Assembly (NCBI GenBank): GCA_020439745.1
Contig: JAGQSC010000029.1
Span: forward strand, 124,001-188,000
Direction of reading: 5' to 3'
Length of the DNA stretch: 64,000 nucleotides
Source: Acidobacteriota bacterium
Lineage (GTDB): Bacteria > Acidobacteriota > Holophagae > Acanthopleuribacterales > Acanthopleuribacteraceae
A model generated the notes under the pieces. That model was given only the letters and a program-made list of their open reading frames with translations. It ran no database searches and had not been told where the DNA came from. How positions within the stretch are numbered: the stretch's first letter is position 1; every line of letters starts with the position of its first letter. The position numbers were made by a program, and so were the translations under genes. Below are positions 8,165 to 16,792 of this stretch, piece after piece.

Positions 8165-8713
8165 ATGGTGACCGAAGTAATTCCGTTGGAAGAGTTAATA
8201 GATCGCTGGTTTGCTGGATTGACCACCAGCATCGCTAAGGACTTGAAGGTGAATCTGAAGCGATTGACCACTCAAAGCGATCTGAATCGTGACGAAGCGA
8301 TGTTGGCGTTTTTGGCGTTGGCGCAGGCGGCAGGAATGAGCGACGTCGTGGTGTCCCTGGAAGGGGCGCTTAAAGAGTTTGTGCCTGCTGAAGAAATCGT
8401 GGAAGCCAAGCAATCTGCTGCCATGATGGGCATGCTCACCACCTATTATCGTTTCCGTCACATGGTCCAGGAAGGTCTGGGCCAGTTACCCGAAGGATTC
8501 GCCAATGCGGGACTGCGCATGACCTCGTTGGCGAGACCCGTAATGGGCAAAAGACGTTTTGAGATGATGGCGTTTGCGCTGGCCGTGTTTTACGGCTGTC
8601 CCAGCTGTGTGGTCGCTCACGATCGTGCGCTGCGTGCCGAAGATGTCAGCGAAAGTCAGATCCACGACCTTGCCAGGTTAGCGGCTGTCGTGCAGGGCTT
8701 TTCCCGACTGTAA
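8165..8713 (+). CDS. ahpD: AhpD-like alkylhydroperoxidase (carboxymuconolactone decarboxylase fold)
   Basis: A 182-residue all-helical protein with the redox motif CPSC (Cys145/Cys148) followed by VVAHD, the CxxCxxxH signature of AhpD. In the known system AhpD re-reduces oxidised AhpC and is itself reduced by a lipoamide-containing partner. Its place three bases behind ahpC and ahead of dps supports this. ATG 8165 is chosen since an earlier in-frame ATG (8117) would overlap ahpC heavily. No ahpF is present nearby. Confidence 0.9.
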   Translation: MVTEVIPLEELIDRWFAGLTTSIAKDLKVNLKRLTTQSDLNRDEAMLAFLALAQAAGMSDVVVSLEGALKEFVPAEEIVEAKQSAAMMGMLTTYYRFRHMVQEGLGQLPEGFANAGLRMTSLARPVMGKRRFEMMAFALAVFYGCPSCVVAHDRALRAEDVSESQIHDLARLAAVVQGFSRL

Positions 8714-8728
8714 GAAAGGAGTGATTGT

Positions 8729-9190
8729 ATGGATATTGGTATTAATGATGTGCATCGAAAAGAAATCGCAGGAGGGCTGTCTCGTCTTTTGGCAGACAGC
8801 TACACCCTGTATCTTAAAACCCATAACTATCATTGGAATGTAACCGGCAGCATGTTTCAGACACTGCATTTGATGTTTGAACAGCACTACAACGAATTGG
8901 CTTTGGCGGTAGACGCCATCGCCGAACGCATTCGCGCTCTGGGACACCCTGCACCGGGTTCCTATGCTGCTTTTGCTCAACTCACGAGCATTCAAGAAGA
9001 GATGGAGGTTCCGGAAGCTAAAGAAATGATTGCCAACCTGGTCAAGGGCCACGAGGCAGTCATTCGTACCGCACGCTCCCTATTCGATTCGGTGGAAGAA
9101 GCGGGCGACGAAGCGACCGCAGATCTTTTGACCCAGCGTCTTCAGATCCATGAGAAGACTGCTTGGATGTTACGTGCCTTGCTGGCGTAG
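8729..9190 (+). CDS. dps: Dps-family ferritin-like DNA-protection protein
   Basis: A 153-residue Dps/ferritin-like protein. [12 protein letters not shown] contains the conserved His pair of the inter-subunit ferroxidase centre, and [24 protein letters not shown] supplies its acidic partners. Dps dodecamers oxidise and store ferrous iron using hydrogen peroxide, limiting Fenton damage. AAGGAG lies before the ATG. It closes the ahpC-ahpD-dps operon under OxyR control. The last 21 bases overlap the end of the convergent EamA transporter gene. Confidence 0.92.
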   Translation: MDIGINDVHRKEIAGGLSRLLADSYTLYLKTHNYHWNVTGSMFQTLHLMFEQHYNELALAVDAIAERIRALGHPAPGSYAAFAQLTSIQEEMEVPEAKEMIANLVKGHEAVIRTARSLFDSVEEAGDEATADLLTQRLQIHEKTAWMLRALLA

Positions 9191-10045
9191 CCGACGTTTG
9201 AGGTACTGATTAGCAATCAGGTCAACAAACAAGAGGTTTGAAATGAGGACGACGGCGAAAAGGGTGCTCGGCGAGATCCGATCGCCGAGTACCAGGCCAC
9301 CGAGCACACCGTAAACAACTTCAAGTGAAAGGAGAACGCCGGCAATAGAAGCGGTAAGTACTTTCATGCTGCTGTTGTAAAGCGCATAGGCAATTCCTGT
9401 ACAAAAGACCCCCAATCCAACCGCGTAGAGCCATGCTTGCGGGTGAGCAGGCAGCCAAGGACCAGGCGTCATGATCCAAGTCAATGGAATGGCGCCCAGC
9501 ATCTCTAATGCGGAAATGGTGATAGCCGATTGGTTTTGAACCCACACGCGATTGGCCAGCACAAACAGGGCAAAAACCGCATAGGAAAACACAGCCCAAC
9601 CACACCCCTGCCATAACCGGCTCTGCCCAAATCCGGCCTGTATGCCAAATACAAGGAATCCAGCCAGGCTGATGGTCAGCCCCACTTTATATCTCTGTGG
9701 TAGTTTTTCCTTCAGTAACACGGCCGCAAACAGAGCGATGATGAGAGGTTCCAATCCAATCAGAGCAGAACCGAGGAGAACACCCAGATAGTCGATGGAC
9801 TGGAAAAACGCAAACCAGTGAATCCCCAAAGCAACACCCAACGCCAGGCACTTCAGGGTCAATCGCCAGTTCGGAAACTTCTTTTTCAATGCGATTGCCC
9901 AGAGCAACAAGAGCACGCCACCAAAGGTCACCCGATACGATGTACTTCGCCATGGCTCAAACCCCGAAGCACCACCGAGCACACCAGCGATTCCCATAAA
10001 GAAGACGGCAATATGTGCCGACCACAAAGCCTGTTGGTTCTTCAA
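9170..10045 (-). CDS. EamA/DMT-superfamily permease
   Basis: A 291-residue protein made almost entirely of hydrophobic helices (about ten), with two EamA repeats, the second starting near residue 150. Such drug/metabolite transporters move small metabolites across the inner membrane; the substrate cannot be told. Features typical of the family include [21 protein letters not shown] in the first repeat and [20 protein letters not shown] in the second. The start is a TTG at 10045 preceded by AAGGGG. It has its own promoter-like TATAAT (complement of 10067-10072) and ends inside the 3' end of dps. Confidence 0.85.
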   Translation of the reverse strand: MKNQQALWSAHIAVFFMGIAGVLGGASGFEPWRSTSYRVTFGGVLLLLWAIALKKKFPNWRLTLKCLALGVALGIHWFAFFQSIDYLGVLLGSALIGLEPLIIALFAAVLLKEKLPQRYKVGLTISLAGFLVFGIQAGFGQSRLWQGCGWAVFSYAVFALFVLANRVWVQNQSAITISALEMLGAIPLTWIMTPGPWLPAHPQAWLYAVGLGVFCTGIAYALYNSSMKVLTASIAGVLLSLEVVYGVLGGLVLGDRISPSTLFAVVLISNLLFVDLIANQYLKRRLRQQGT

Positions 10046-10066
10046 ACGCGCCCCTTACACACCGCC

Positions 10067-10072
10067 ATTATA
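10067..10072 (-). promoter_or_regulatory. TATAAT -10 element upstream of the EamA gene
   Basis: On the minus strand the 38-base dinB-eamA gap reads GCATATAATGG, a perfect -10 hexamer 22 bases before the TTG start. No convincing -35 is seen. It suggests the transporter can be transcribed independently of dinB. Confidence 0.45.
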
Positions 10073-10083
10073 TGCAAGACTGA

Positions 10084-11166
10084 TCATTGAAAAGGCAACC
10101 ACAATTGGATACCGTGATCGGACTCGCCTTCAAAAAGTAGATTGGAAACACCTACTCCCAAAAGACGAACGCCCCGTTGATAGGCTGGCGTTCCGCGAAC
10201 CATATCAATGGCATGTTCGGCCAGCCAATGTGCTTCTTGATGATGGTCAGAGGCGCTTGCGGATCGCGTAACCGACGTGAAATCGGGAAATCTTACTTTG
10301 ATATGGACTGTTTTTCCCCAGGCCTTGGCGCGTGCCAAACGCCGACTCACCTCTTCGCTCAAGCGAAGCAGCTCTTTATCGATGGCTATTTGCCCGTACA
10401 GGTCACGTTGATACGTCTCTTCTGAGGAAACGGATTTGCGGATGTAGTCAGTTCGGACAGGGCGTGGGTCCTCACCACGCGCAATCTGGTAGTAGAACGA
10501 CCCAATTTTGCCGAACAGTTGAATCAGTTCGGTCTGGCTGCGTTCCCGCAGATGAGCGCCATGTTCAATACCCAAACCCAGCATTCGCGCTTCGGTGGCC
10601 TTTCCGATGCCATGAAACCGACCGATGGGCAAACTGGCCACAAACGAAACAGCCTCTTCTGGCCGGATCACACAGATACCATTGGGCTTGTTGACGTCTG
10701 ATGCCACCTTAGCAAGAAACTTGTTGGGAGCCACTCCCGCCGACGCGGTGAGTCGGGTTGCCTGGAATATGTCGCGACGAATGGCTTCAGCGACCCAGGT
10801 AGCCGATGGAATATTCGCTTTGTTCTGGGTGACGTCCAGGTAGGCTTCATCGAGGGATAGCGGCTCCATGAGATCGGTGTAATTGAGGAAGATCGCTCGA
10901 ATCTGCTGTGACACTTCCTTGTAGGCCTGGAACCGCGGTCTGATGAATACGGCTTGTGGGCACAGTCGAACTGCCTGAAAGGCCGACATAGCAGAGCGAA
11001 TCCCAAATGCGCGTGCCTCGTAGCTGGCTGCGGCGACCACACCTCGACCCTGGGGCGAACCCCCAACGACCACAGGTTTTCCTTTTAAATGGGGCTGGTC
11101 ACGCTGCTCGACGGAGGCATAAAACGCGTCCATGTCGATGTGAATGATCTTTCGGTCGTTAGTCAC
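10084..11166 (-). CDS. dinB: DNA polymerase IV (Y family)
   Basis: Error-prone translesion polymerase of about 360 residues. HIDMDAFYASVEQRD holds the first metal-binding aspartate and the steric residues, and SLDEAYLDV the catalytic Asp-Glu pair; the little-finger domain follows. GTG 11166 is taken as the start (VTNDRKIIHIDMD); it overlaps the upstream glycosyltransferase stop by eight bases. The longer frame to 11214 would run 56 bases into that gene. I see no LexA box, so SOS control cannot be claimed. The C-terminus lacks an obvious beta-clamp motif beyond QLWLPFQ, which resembles one. Confidence 0.93.
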   Translation of the reverse strand: MTNDRKIIHIDMDAFYASVEQRDQPHLKGKPVVVGGSPQGRGVVAAASYEARAFGIRSAMSAFQAVRLCPQAVFIRPRFQAYKEVSQQIRAIFLNYTDLMEPLSLDEAYLDVTQNKANIPSATWVAEAIRRDIFQATRLTASAGVAPNKFLAKVASDVNKPNGICVIRPEEAVSFVASLPIGRFHGIGKATEARMLGLGIEHGAHLRERSQTELIQLFGKIGSFYYQIARGEDPRPVRTDYIRKSVSSEETYQRDLYGQIAIDKELLRLSEEVSRRLARAKAWGKTVHIKVRFPDFTSVTRSASASDHHQEAHWLAEHAIDMVRGTPAYQRGVRLLGVGVSNLLFEGESDHGIQLWLPFQ

Positions 11167-11884
11167 GGCGATACCAGTAGTCTTTAGCGATGTGATGGGT
11201 GTCTCGCCTGGCAATCAGGCGCCACAACAGTTTGAAAATCAAAGGAAAATAGTGCCAATCGCCATAACGATCAAACTTGCGTGTCGAGGTGATCGTGCGC
11301 GCGCCCTTGATGCGCTGAATCCGTTGTCCGTGTTTTTTGCCATAGCCGCGAATGCGTACCCAGGCCGCCACATCTTCGGCGTAGAGCAGGTGTTCGGGGT
11401 ACCCGCCCACAGCCCAGAATGCATCAGCTCGGTAAACGACCACCCCAGTGTCGAATCGGGTCAGCCACACAAAAGGTAGGAACAACACATAAGTCGATGC
11501 AATGCCCATCGACCAGCGGTCAAAGACCACTCCGGTTGCACCACCCACCCAAGCCCCGTGGCGCATGGCCTTCTCTACTGCTGCAAAGGTATCGGGGTGT
11601 AAACGTGAATCAGCATCCACGAAACACAAGAAATCACCTGTGGCCTCCCGGGCACCTCCATTTCGTGCCGCAGCTATAGCCCTTTTCTCTACGGAAACCA
11701 CTTGATAACCTGCGTCCTTGGCCAGCCTGGCTGTGCCATCGGTTGAGGCATTGTCCGCAACGATGACTTGAATGTCTTGGTCAAAACGCGCACGTGCTGC
11801 CTCAATGGATTCAAACAAGCGTGGCAAGAATTCGGCCTCGTTATGAGCGGGGATGATTAGACTGTAGCGAACCATGAGGAACAT
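11159..11884 (-). CDS. Family 2 glycosyltransferase
   Basis: A 241-residue GT-A fold enzyme. It shows YSLIIPAHNEAEFLP at the N-terminus, VADNASTDGT, and the nucleotide-sugar binding DxD in CFVDADSRLHPDT. A hydrophobic stretch in the middle (STYVLFLPFVWL) and a basic C-terminal amphipathic part suggest peripheral membrane association. Acceptor and sugar are unknown. Starts at 11884 and 11875 are both possible, and neither has a good ribosome binding site. It is the first gene of a two-gene unit with dinB, an odd pairing that may be accidental. Confidence 0.85.
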   Translation of the reverse strand: MFLMVRYSLIIPAHNEAEFLPRLFESIEAARARFDQDIQVIVADNASTDGTARLAKDAGYQVVSVEKRAIAAARNGGAREATGDFLCFVDADSRLHPDTFAAVEKAMRHGAWVGGATGVVFDRWSMGIASTYVLFLPFVWLTRFDTGVVVYRADAFWAVGGYPEHLLYAEDVAAWVRIRGYGKKHGQRIQRIKGARTITSTRKFDRYGDWHYFPLIFKLLWRLIARRDTHHIAKDYWYRRD

Positions 11885-11943
11885 TCTAAACGAGGACCAG
11901 ATTACTGCGGCCTGAATCGGAAGCACCGAGTAAGGGCGAAGCC

Positions 11944-11949
11944 TATAAT
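11944..11949 (+). promoter_or_regulatory. TATAAT -10 element directly upstream of ada/alkA
   Basis: GCCTATAAT ends seven bases before ATG 11957, so transcription would begin at or beside the start codon, giving a leaderless mRNA. No -35 hexamer is clear. Confidence 0.4.
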
Positions 11950-11956
11950 GACCATC

Positions 11957-13345
11957 ATGATGATGACACGCGAACAAATGCTAAACCGTTTTTATGCGAA
12001 TGACGCTGGCTATGATGGCCAGTTCATTACCGGCGTGTTGAGTACAGGGATTTACTGTTTGCCGTCATGTAAAGCGAGAGCTCCGAAGGCGAACAACGTT
12101 CAGTTCTTTGAGCGGCCGGAACAAGCAGAGGAAGCTGGGTTAAGACCCTGTATGCGCTGTAGACCCGACGATTTTTACGCAGGTCGCGATCTTGATGGTG
12201 AGGTCGTGGAGCAGTTGGTTGGCGAGATTTACGCGGATCCTTCAGCTTTTGATGATGTACCGGGAATCGTTGCGCGAGGCGGGATGGGGGCCACCAAGAC
12301 CAACCAGATGTTTTTGGCCCACTTTGGGAATACGCCCGGTCAGATACTTCAGCGTTCCCGACTGGATCGATTTGCAGAACTTCTGAGCGCTTCAAGTGGT
12401 GATGTTGCACAATGCGCCTTTGACTCAGGGTTTCAGTCCTTGTCGACAGCCTATGATCATTTTGGTCGCAGATTTGGTTTGAGCCCTGCCGCATTTCGAG
12501 ACATGGAAAAACGCGTTCTATTGAGATGGCCCAAGCCATACACGGTCCAGCCCGTTTGGACCTATCTGACACGTCTCGATCCAGAGATAACGGTTTGGGA
12601 GACTTCAGCTGACACAAAACACGGCGAAGTTCCCATGCACCTTGAGGTGACGGATCAACATTTGTATTTGTCTTTTGTTGGGGAACCAGACAGAGTAGCT
12701 CGCCATGCGGCTTGCCGTGAAGTGACGCGTTGGTTCGGTTTCGGACAGGACGGGTCTGCATTGACTGGTGATGAAACGATCCGCCGCCAGGTGTTTCAAA
12801 CGCCAGGATTGGTGGTGCCACAGACGCGTAACTTGTTTGAAGCGTTGATGTGGGTGGTGGTAGGCCAGCAGATCAATTTGAGTTTTGCCTTCCGATTGAT
12901 GTGTCGCTTGCGTGAAATCTGCAATCACCGAGTTGGCGATGTGTTGCTGCTTCCGAATGCGAACCAAGTCGCGCATTTGGACGCAGCTCGGCTTCGAGAA
13001 AACCAGTTCAGTATGCGCAAAGCTCAGACATTGATTGATCTTGCTCAATGGTTTGACGAACACCAACCCCAACTCGATCAGTGGCAGTGCCTTTCAAGTA
13101 AACGTTTACAACGGATGCTCTTGGACTTGAAGGGATTAGGCCCTTGGTCGGTGGGCTATTTGTTGCTACGCGGGGCAGGTCGGCTGGAAATGATTCCCCA
13201 GGGAGATGCCGGATTGTTGGCTGCCTTGCGTCGTGCTTATGGTGATTTTGAAAAGGGATTCCCAGAACAGCATATGTCTCAGTTCTTTCCACTGGGTGGT
13301 TTGGCAACCATGGTGTACTGGCAAAGTCTGAAGGAGACGATATGA
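11957..13345 (+). CDS. Ada N-terminal domain/AraC HTH/AlkA 3-methyladenine glycosylase fusion
   Basis: About 462 residues in three parts. The Ada-type zinc domain has four cysteines in Ada spacing (CLPSC then CMRC); the first equals the Ada residue that takes methyl groups from phosphotriesters. Next comes an AraC-type HTH (QCAFDSGFQSLSTAYDHFGRRFG), then an AlkA-like glycosylase with helix-hairpin-helix LKGLGPWSVGYLLLRG and the catalytic aspartate in IPQGDAGL. It should sense alkylation damage, activate transcription, and excise alkylated bases. ATG 11948 is in frame but overlaps TATAAT; 11957 is favoured. The stop overlaps the ogt start by four bases (ATGA). Confidence 0.9.
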   Translation: MMMTREQMLNRFYANDAGYDGQFITGVLSTGIYCLPSCKARAPKANNVQFFERPEQAEEAGLRPCMRCRPDDFYAGRDLDGEVVEQLVGEIYADPSAFDDVPGIVARGGMGATKTNQMFLAHFGNTPGQILQRSRLDRFAELLSASSGDVAQCAFDSGFQSLSTAYDHFGRRFGLSPAAFRDMEKRVLLRWPKPYTVQPVWTYLTRLDPEITVWETSADTKHGEVPMHLEVTDQHLYLSFVGEPDRVARHAACREVTRWFGFGQDGSALTGDETIRRQVFQTPGLVVPQTRNLFEALMWVVVGQQINLSFAFRLMCRLREICNHRVGDVLLLPNANQVAHLDAARLRENQFSMRKAQTLIDLAQWFDEHQPQLDQWQCLSSKRLQRMLLDLKGLGPWSVGYLLLRGAGRLEMIPQGDAGLLAALRRAYGDFEKGFPEQHMSQFFPLGGLATMVYWQSLKETI

Positions 13346-13845
13346 AGCAATTGGAAGCTACAAAGTGGAAGTCGCCCATTGGCGAATTGACACTCGTGTG
13401 TGATGGAACGGCGCTCAAGGCCATTCACTTTGAAGATGAAACCGATGACTACGTGCAATCGTATTGGCGCAAACGCGGTTGCCTTTTGACCTATCGAAAA
13501 CAAGGCATGACTGAGGTCAAGAATCAGTTGGCCGATTACTTTGAAGGAAAAAGGAAGCGGTTCGAATTGGAGCTGAGTCCCGAAGGCACTTCGTTCCAAA
13601 AGAGCGTATGGCAGGCGCTCACGGAAATCGACTTTGGTGAAACCCGGTCCTACAGTCAGGTCGCGGCGAGAATTGGTTCCCCGAAGGCGGTTCGTGCCGT
13701 AGGCGCTGCCAACGGCCGGAACCCGATCCCGATCGTCATTCCCTGCCATCGTGTGATAGGCGCCAATGGTACGCTCACAGGATATGCCGGGGGCCTGGAC
13801 GTGAAGCAGAAATTGTTGCAGCTCGAGACTAGTAGCGATAGTTGA
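13342..13845 (+). CDS. ogt: Methylated-DNA-protein cysteine methyltransferase
   Basis: Transfers the alkyl group from O6-alkylguanine to its own cysteine. The active site IVIPCHRVIG (Cys135) and the DNA-binding segment TRSYSQVAARIGSPKAVRAVG are intact in a 167-residue protein. Coupled by ATGA to the ada/alkA fusion, so the two genes together supply the activities that E. coli spreads over Ada, AlkA and Ogt. The 3' end overlaps convergent hemE by 17 bases, leaving no room for a conventional terminator. Confidence 0.95.
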   Translation: MKQLEATKWKSPIGELTLVCDGTALKAIHFEDETDDYVQSYWRKRGCLLTYRKQGMTEVKNQLADYFEGKRKRFELELSPEGTSFQKSVWQALTEIDFGETRSYSQVAARIGSPKAVRAVGAANGRNPIPIVIPCHRVIGANGTLTGYAGGLDVKQKLLQLETSSDS

Positions 13846-14848
13846 GGACGGACTCGACGAAGACCTCGACGCCCGAAACAGGCGTGTCTTTATGAATACC
13901 ATGACCCAGGTTGGCGATATGACCTGGACGGTCGCCGTTAGCCTCGAGCATGGCACGGGTCCTTCGGCGGATGTATCCCGGTTCTGCATACAGAACCGCT
14001 GGGTCCAAGTTGCCCTGAACGGCAATTTGATCGCCCAACAGGCGACGCGAATGGGCGATGGGCATGGTCCAATCGAGGCCTATCACTTCGGCGCCCACGG
14101 TACCAAGGAACCAACGCAGGTGTGCGCCGCCCTTCACAAAAAAAATGCGAGGGACGTTCAAATGACGTGTTTCCCGCATAATGCGCGATATCAGGGGCAG
14201 CATGAGTCGCTGATAATCAAAGGCAGAAAGCACGCCACCCCATGAATCAAATAGCTGGAGGGCGTCGGCGCCGTTTTTTACCTGGTGTTCGAAATAGGGG
14301 ATGATCATGTCGGTAAATTTTTCAATAAGAGCTTCAAAGACATCCGGTTTGGCGAACATGAAGTGGCGAATATCGTCCATGCTCTTGCCGACTTGACCTG
14401 CGATGGCATAGCAGGCCAATGTGAATGGTGCGCCAGCGAAGCCAATAAGCGCTTTTTCAGAATCCAGTTCCCCACGGACAAGTTGTAATGCGCGACCCAG
14501 TTGCGTCATGTCTTGTGGAAACTCGGGCATGCGCAATCGCGCCACGTCATCCATGGTGCGGATGGGGTTGTGTATGACGGGGCCTTCACCCTTCTCATAC
14601 GTAAGTTCAAAACCCATGGGGACCAGCGGCATCAGAATATCCGAGAAGATAATGGCTGCGTCCATGTCAAAACGGCGGATGGGCTGCATGGTGACTTCCA
14701 GACAAACCTCAGGTGTGTTGCATACATCGATAAACCCGTGTTTCGCGCGAATTTCGCGGAACTCGGGAAGATAACGACCAGCTTGTCTCATGAACCAAAT
14801 GGGTGGTCTCAGTGTTTTCCTTCGGTAACAGGCATCTATGAAAATCAT
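13829..14848 (-). CDS. hemE: Uroporphyrinogen decarboxylase
   Basis: Decarboxylates the four acetate side chains of uroporphyrinogen III to give coproporphyrinogen III. PPIWFMRQAGRYLPEFR near the N-terminus is the diagnostic signature, with FSDILMPLVPMG and GFAGAPFTLACYAI following. Length (339 residues) is normal. It is the last gene of hemA-hemC-hemD-hemL-hemE and its ATG overlaps the hemL stop by four bases. Confidence 0.96.
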   Translation of the reverse strand: MIFIDACYRRKTLRPPIWFMRQAGRYLPEFREIRAKHGFIDVCNTPEVCLEVTMQPIRRFDMDAAIIFSDILMPLVPMGFELTYEKGEGPVIHNPIRTMDDVARLRMPEFPQDMTQLGRALQLVRGELDSEKALIGFAGAPFTLACYAIAGQVGKSMDDIRHFMFAKPDVFEALIEKFTDMIIPYFEHQVKNGADALQLFDSWGGVLSAFDYQRLMLPLISRIMRETRHLNVPRIFFVKGGAHLRWFLGTVGAEVIGLDWTMPIAHSRRLLGDQIAVQGNLDPAVLYAEPGYIRRRTRAMLEANGDRPGHIANLGHGIHKDTPVSGVEVFVESVLNYRY

Positions 14849-16125
14849 GAGTGTTCCAATTCCAGGTAGCGACCCAGCGCATCCACAAAGAAATCCATGT
14901 CTGCTTCGGTCATCGCTGCGTTGAGAAATCCAACTTCATATGCTGATGGGGCTAGATAGATGCCGCACTTTAACATAAATCGGTGCAGTCGAGCGTACGA
15001 CTCAGCCGATCCCTCCACAATATCTTCTGCGGCCAAGGGGGGTGTCTCTCTGTGAAAATAAAGCCAGAATAACGAACCAATTCGCGTATAGCCAAAGCTG
15101 GTTGGACCACACAGGGGCGAAATGCATGAGTCTAGATACTGGCCCAAGGCCATGATCCGATCTTGTACATGCTCCTCGAAATAGATCTGAAGAGTAGCTT
15201 TACCGGCGGCCATGGCCACCGGATTGCCTGATAACGTGCCCGCTTGATACACGGGCCCAAGCGGGGCCACCTGACGCATAATTTCGTCGCGACCGCCGTA
15301 GGCACCCACGGGCATCCCGCCACCGATCACCTTGCCAAAGGTCACCAGGTCAGGGGTTATTCCATAATATTGATGCGCCGTATGACGTGGGACCCTGAAT
15401 CCAGAAAGCACTTCGTCAAAGATCAGCACCACGCCATATTGATCACAGAGTTTGCGTAGCAGGTGAATAAGGTCAGTCTCTTGAACCAACAAGCCGTTGT
15501 TGGCGGGAACACCTTCCATGAGAACGGCGGCGGTTTGGTCTCCCAGTTCTTCGAAATAACGCTGTAACTTGGCCGGAGCATTCAGCGGCACGTTGGAGGT
15601 GAGTGCGGCAAACGCTTCTGGAACACCTGCTGAGCTTGGCTTGCCTAGTGTAGCCAAGCCGCTTCCGCCTTCAATAAGAAGATAATCCGCATGGCCATGG
15701 TAACAACCGCTGAATTTGAGAATGCGTTCGCGACCCGTGTATCCACGTGCCAGTCTAACTGCCGACATCACGGCCTCGGTTCCGCTGTTGACGAAACGAA
15801 TCAAATCCACATGGGGCAGGCGAGACAAGACCATTTCGGCTAGCTCAATCTCTTCGCGAACCGGCGTACCAAAGGTCCAGCCGCGGTCTATCACCTGTTT
15901 GATGGCTTGATTCACTTCAGCACGGTTGTGACCGAGTATCAGTGGACCCCACGAGTTACAGAAGTCGAGATATCGCTTTTGATCCACATCGTAGACGTAG
16001 GCACCTTCACCGCGATCCATGTACAGGGGTGTGCCGCCCACCGAACGAAAAGCACGAACCGGTGAGTTGACGCCGCCGGGCATCAATTGTTGGGCGCGAT
16101 CGAAAAGCGCCTCAGACTGTTTCAT
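14845..16125 (-). CDS. hemL: Glutamate-1-semialdehyde 2,1-aminomutase
   Basis: PLP enzyme of the C5 pathway that converts glutamate-1-semialdehyde to 5-aminolevulinate. LMPGGVNSPVRAF near the N-terminus, the PLP-lysine segment TFGKVIGGGMPVGAYGG and YQAGTLSGNP are all typical; length is 426 residues. ATG 16125 is selected because AAGGGAGA precedes it, although the frame is open to 16170. The first 14 bases overlap the hemD 3' end. Together with hemA this shows that 5-aminolevulinate is made from glutamyl-tRNA. Confidence 0.96.
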   Translation of the reverse strand: MKQSEALFDRAQQLMPGGVNSPVRAFRSVGGTPLYMDRGEGAYVYDVDQKRYLDFCNSWGPLILGHNRAEVNQAIKQVIDRGWTFGTPVREEIELAEMVLSRLPHVDLIRFVNSGTEAVMSAVRLARGYTGRERILKFSGCYHGHADYLLIEGGSGLATLGKPSSAGVPEAFAALTSNVPLNAPAKLQRYFEELGDQTAAVLMEGVPANNGLLVQETDLIHLLRKLCDQYGVVLIFDEVLSGFRVPRHTAHQYYGITPDLVTFGKVIGGGMPVGAYGGRDEIMRQVAPLGPVYQAGTLSGNPVAMAAGKATLQIYFEEHVQDRIMALGQYLDSCISPLCGPTSFGYTRIGSLFWLYFHRETPPLAAEDIVEGSAESYARLHRFMLKCGIYLAPSAYEVGFLNAAMTEADMDFFVDALGRYLELEHS

Positions 16126-16792
16126 CTGTTTCTCCCTTTTGGGCCCACCACGCCGTGAACTCCCTGACAAAAACAGGGGTTTCTGGTCGCGACGGCATGA
16201 AATCTACTTTCCATTCTAGCGCGTCCAAAGCCTTTTTTGTGGATGGGCCAATAGCGGCTATTGCTGGAGGTTGGTTTTGTTTGGCACTGTAATCACTCAC
16301 CGAGCTGGGTGATTGAAAATAGACCATGTAATGCGTTTGTGTAGGTGCTTGCCACGTGATGGGTTCTGTTTGGTAGACCCACACTTGGGTGACATGGACG
16401 CCATTTTTTTCGAGACCTTCGCTCAAGGTGGGAAGCATCAACTTCGAGCCGATAACGGCGATGTGTGGGTAGGGTTCGATCTCCTGTAGCAGTGTTTCGG
16501 CGTTGCGTGCAGGCCGGCCCTGAACATGCAATCCTGCAGTGCGTAGAATCTCAGCCGTGGATGCGCCAACGCAATAAATTCGGCGGTTTTCGTGTGGATG
16601 ACGGGTCGCAAGCCAGCGAGCAGAAATCTTCGATGTAACAGCTAAACAATCCGCATCTTGAGGAATTTCTGCATCCAAGTGGGTCCACCGACGCATGGGC
16701 AAGTGAATACTTGAGACGCCCGCCGTCCTTAATCTGTGAACGGTTTCGGATGCGGGTGGGTCGATCTGGGTAAAGTACAGGGCTAGCGACAT
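16112..16792 (-). CDS. hemD: Uroporphyrinogen-III synthase
   Basis: A 226-residue protein with the weakly conserved two-domain HemD pattern: DCLAVTSKISARWLA in place of the usual TS-N motif, IYCVGASTAEILRTAG, and the late VYFQSPSSVSDY and AAIGPSTKKALDAL. HemD cyclises hydroxymethylbilane with inversion of ring D. The family is poorly conserved, so the call leans on position between hemC and hemL. It overlaps both neighbours (10 bases with hemC, 14 with hemL). Confidence 0.85.
   Translation of the reverse strand: MSLALYFTQIDPPASETVHRLRTAGVSSIHLPMRRWTHLDAEIPQDADCLAVTSKISARWLATRHPHENRRIYCVGASTAEILRTAGLHVQGRPARNAETLLQEIEPYPHIAVIGSKLMLPTLSEGLEKNGVHVTQVWVYQTEPITWQAPTQTHYMVYFQSPSSVSDYSAKQNQPPAIAAIGPSTKKALDALEWKVDFMPSRPETPVFVREFTAWWAQKGETDETV

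Noticed and set aside
12027-12821. 264-codon minus-strand frame inside ada/alkA
   Set aside because: Low-complexity His/Arg/Gln-rich product, antisense to clear Ada and AlkA motifs.
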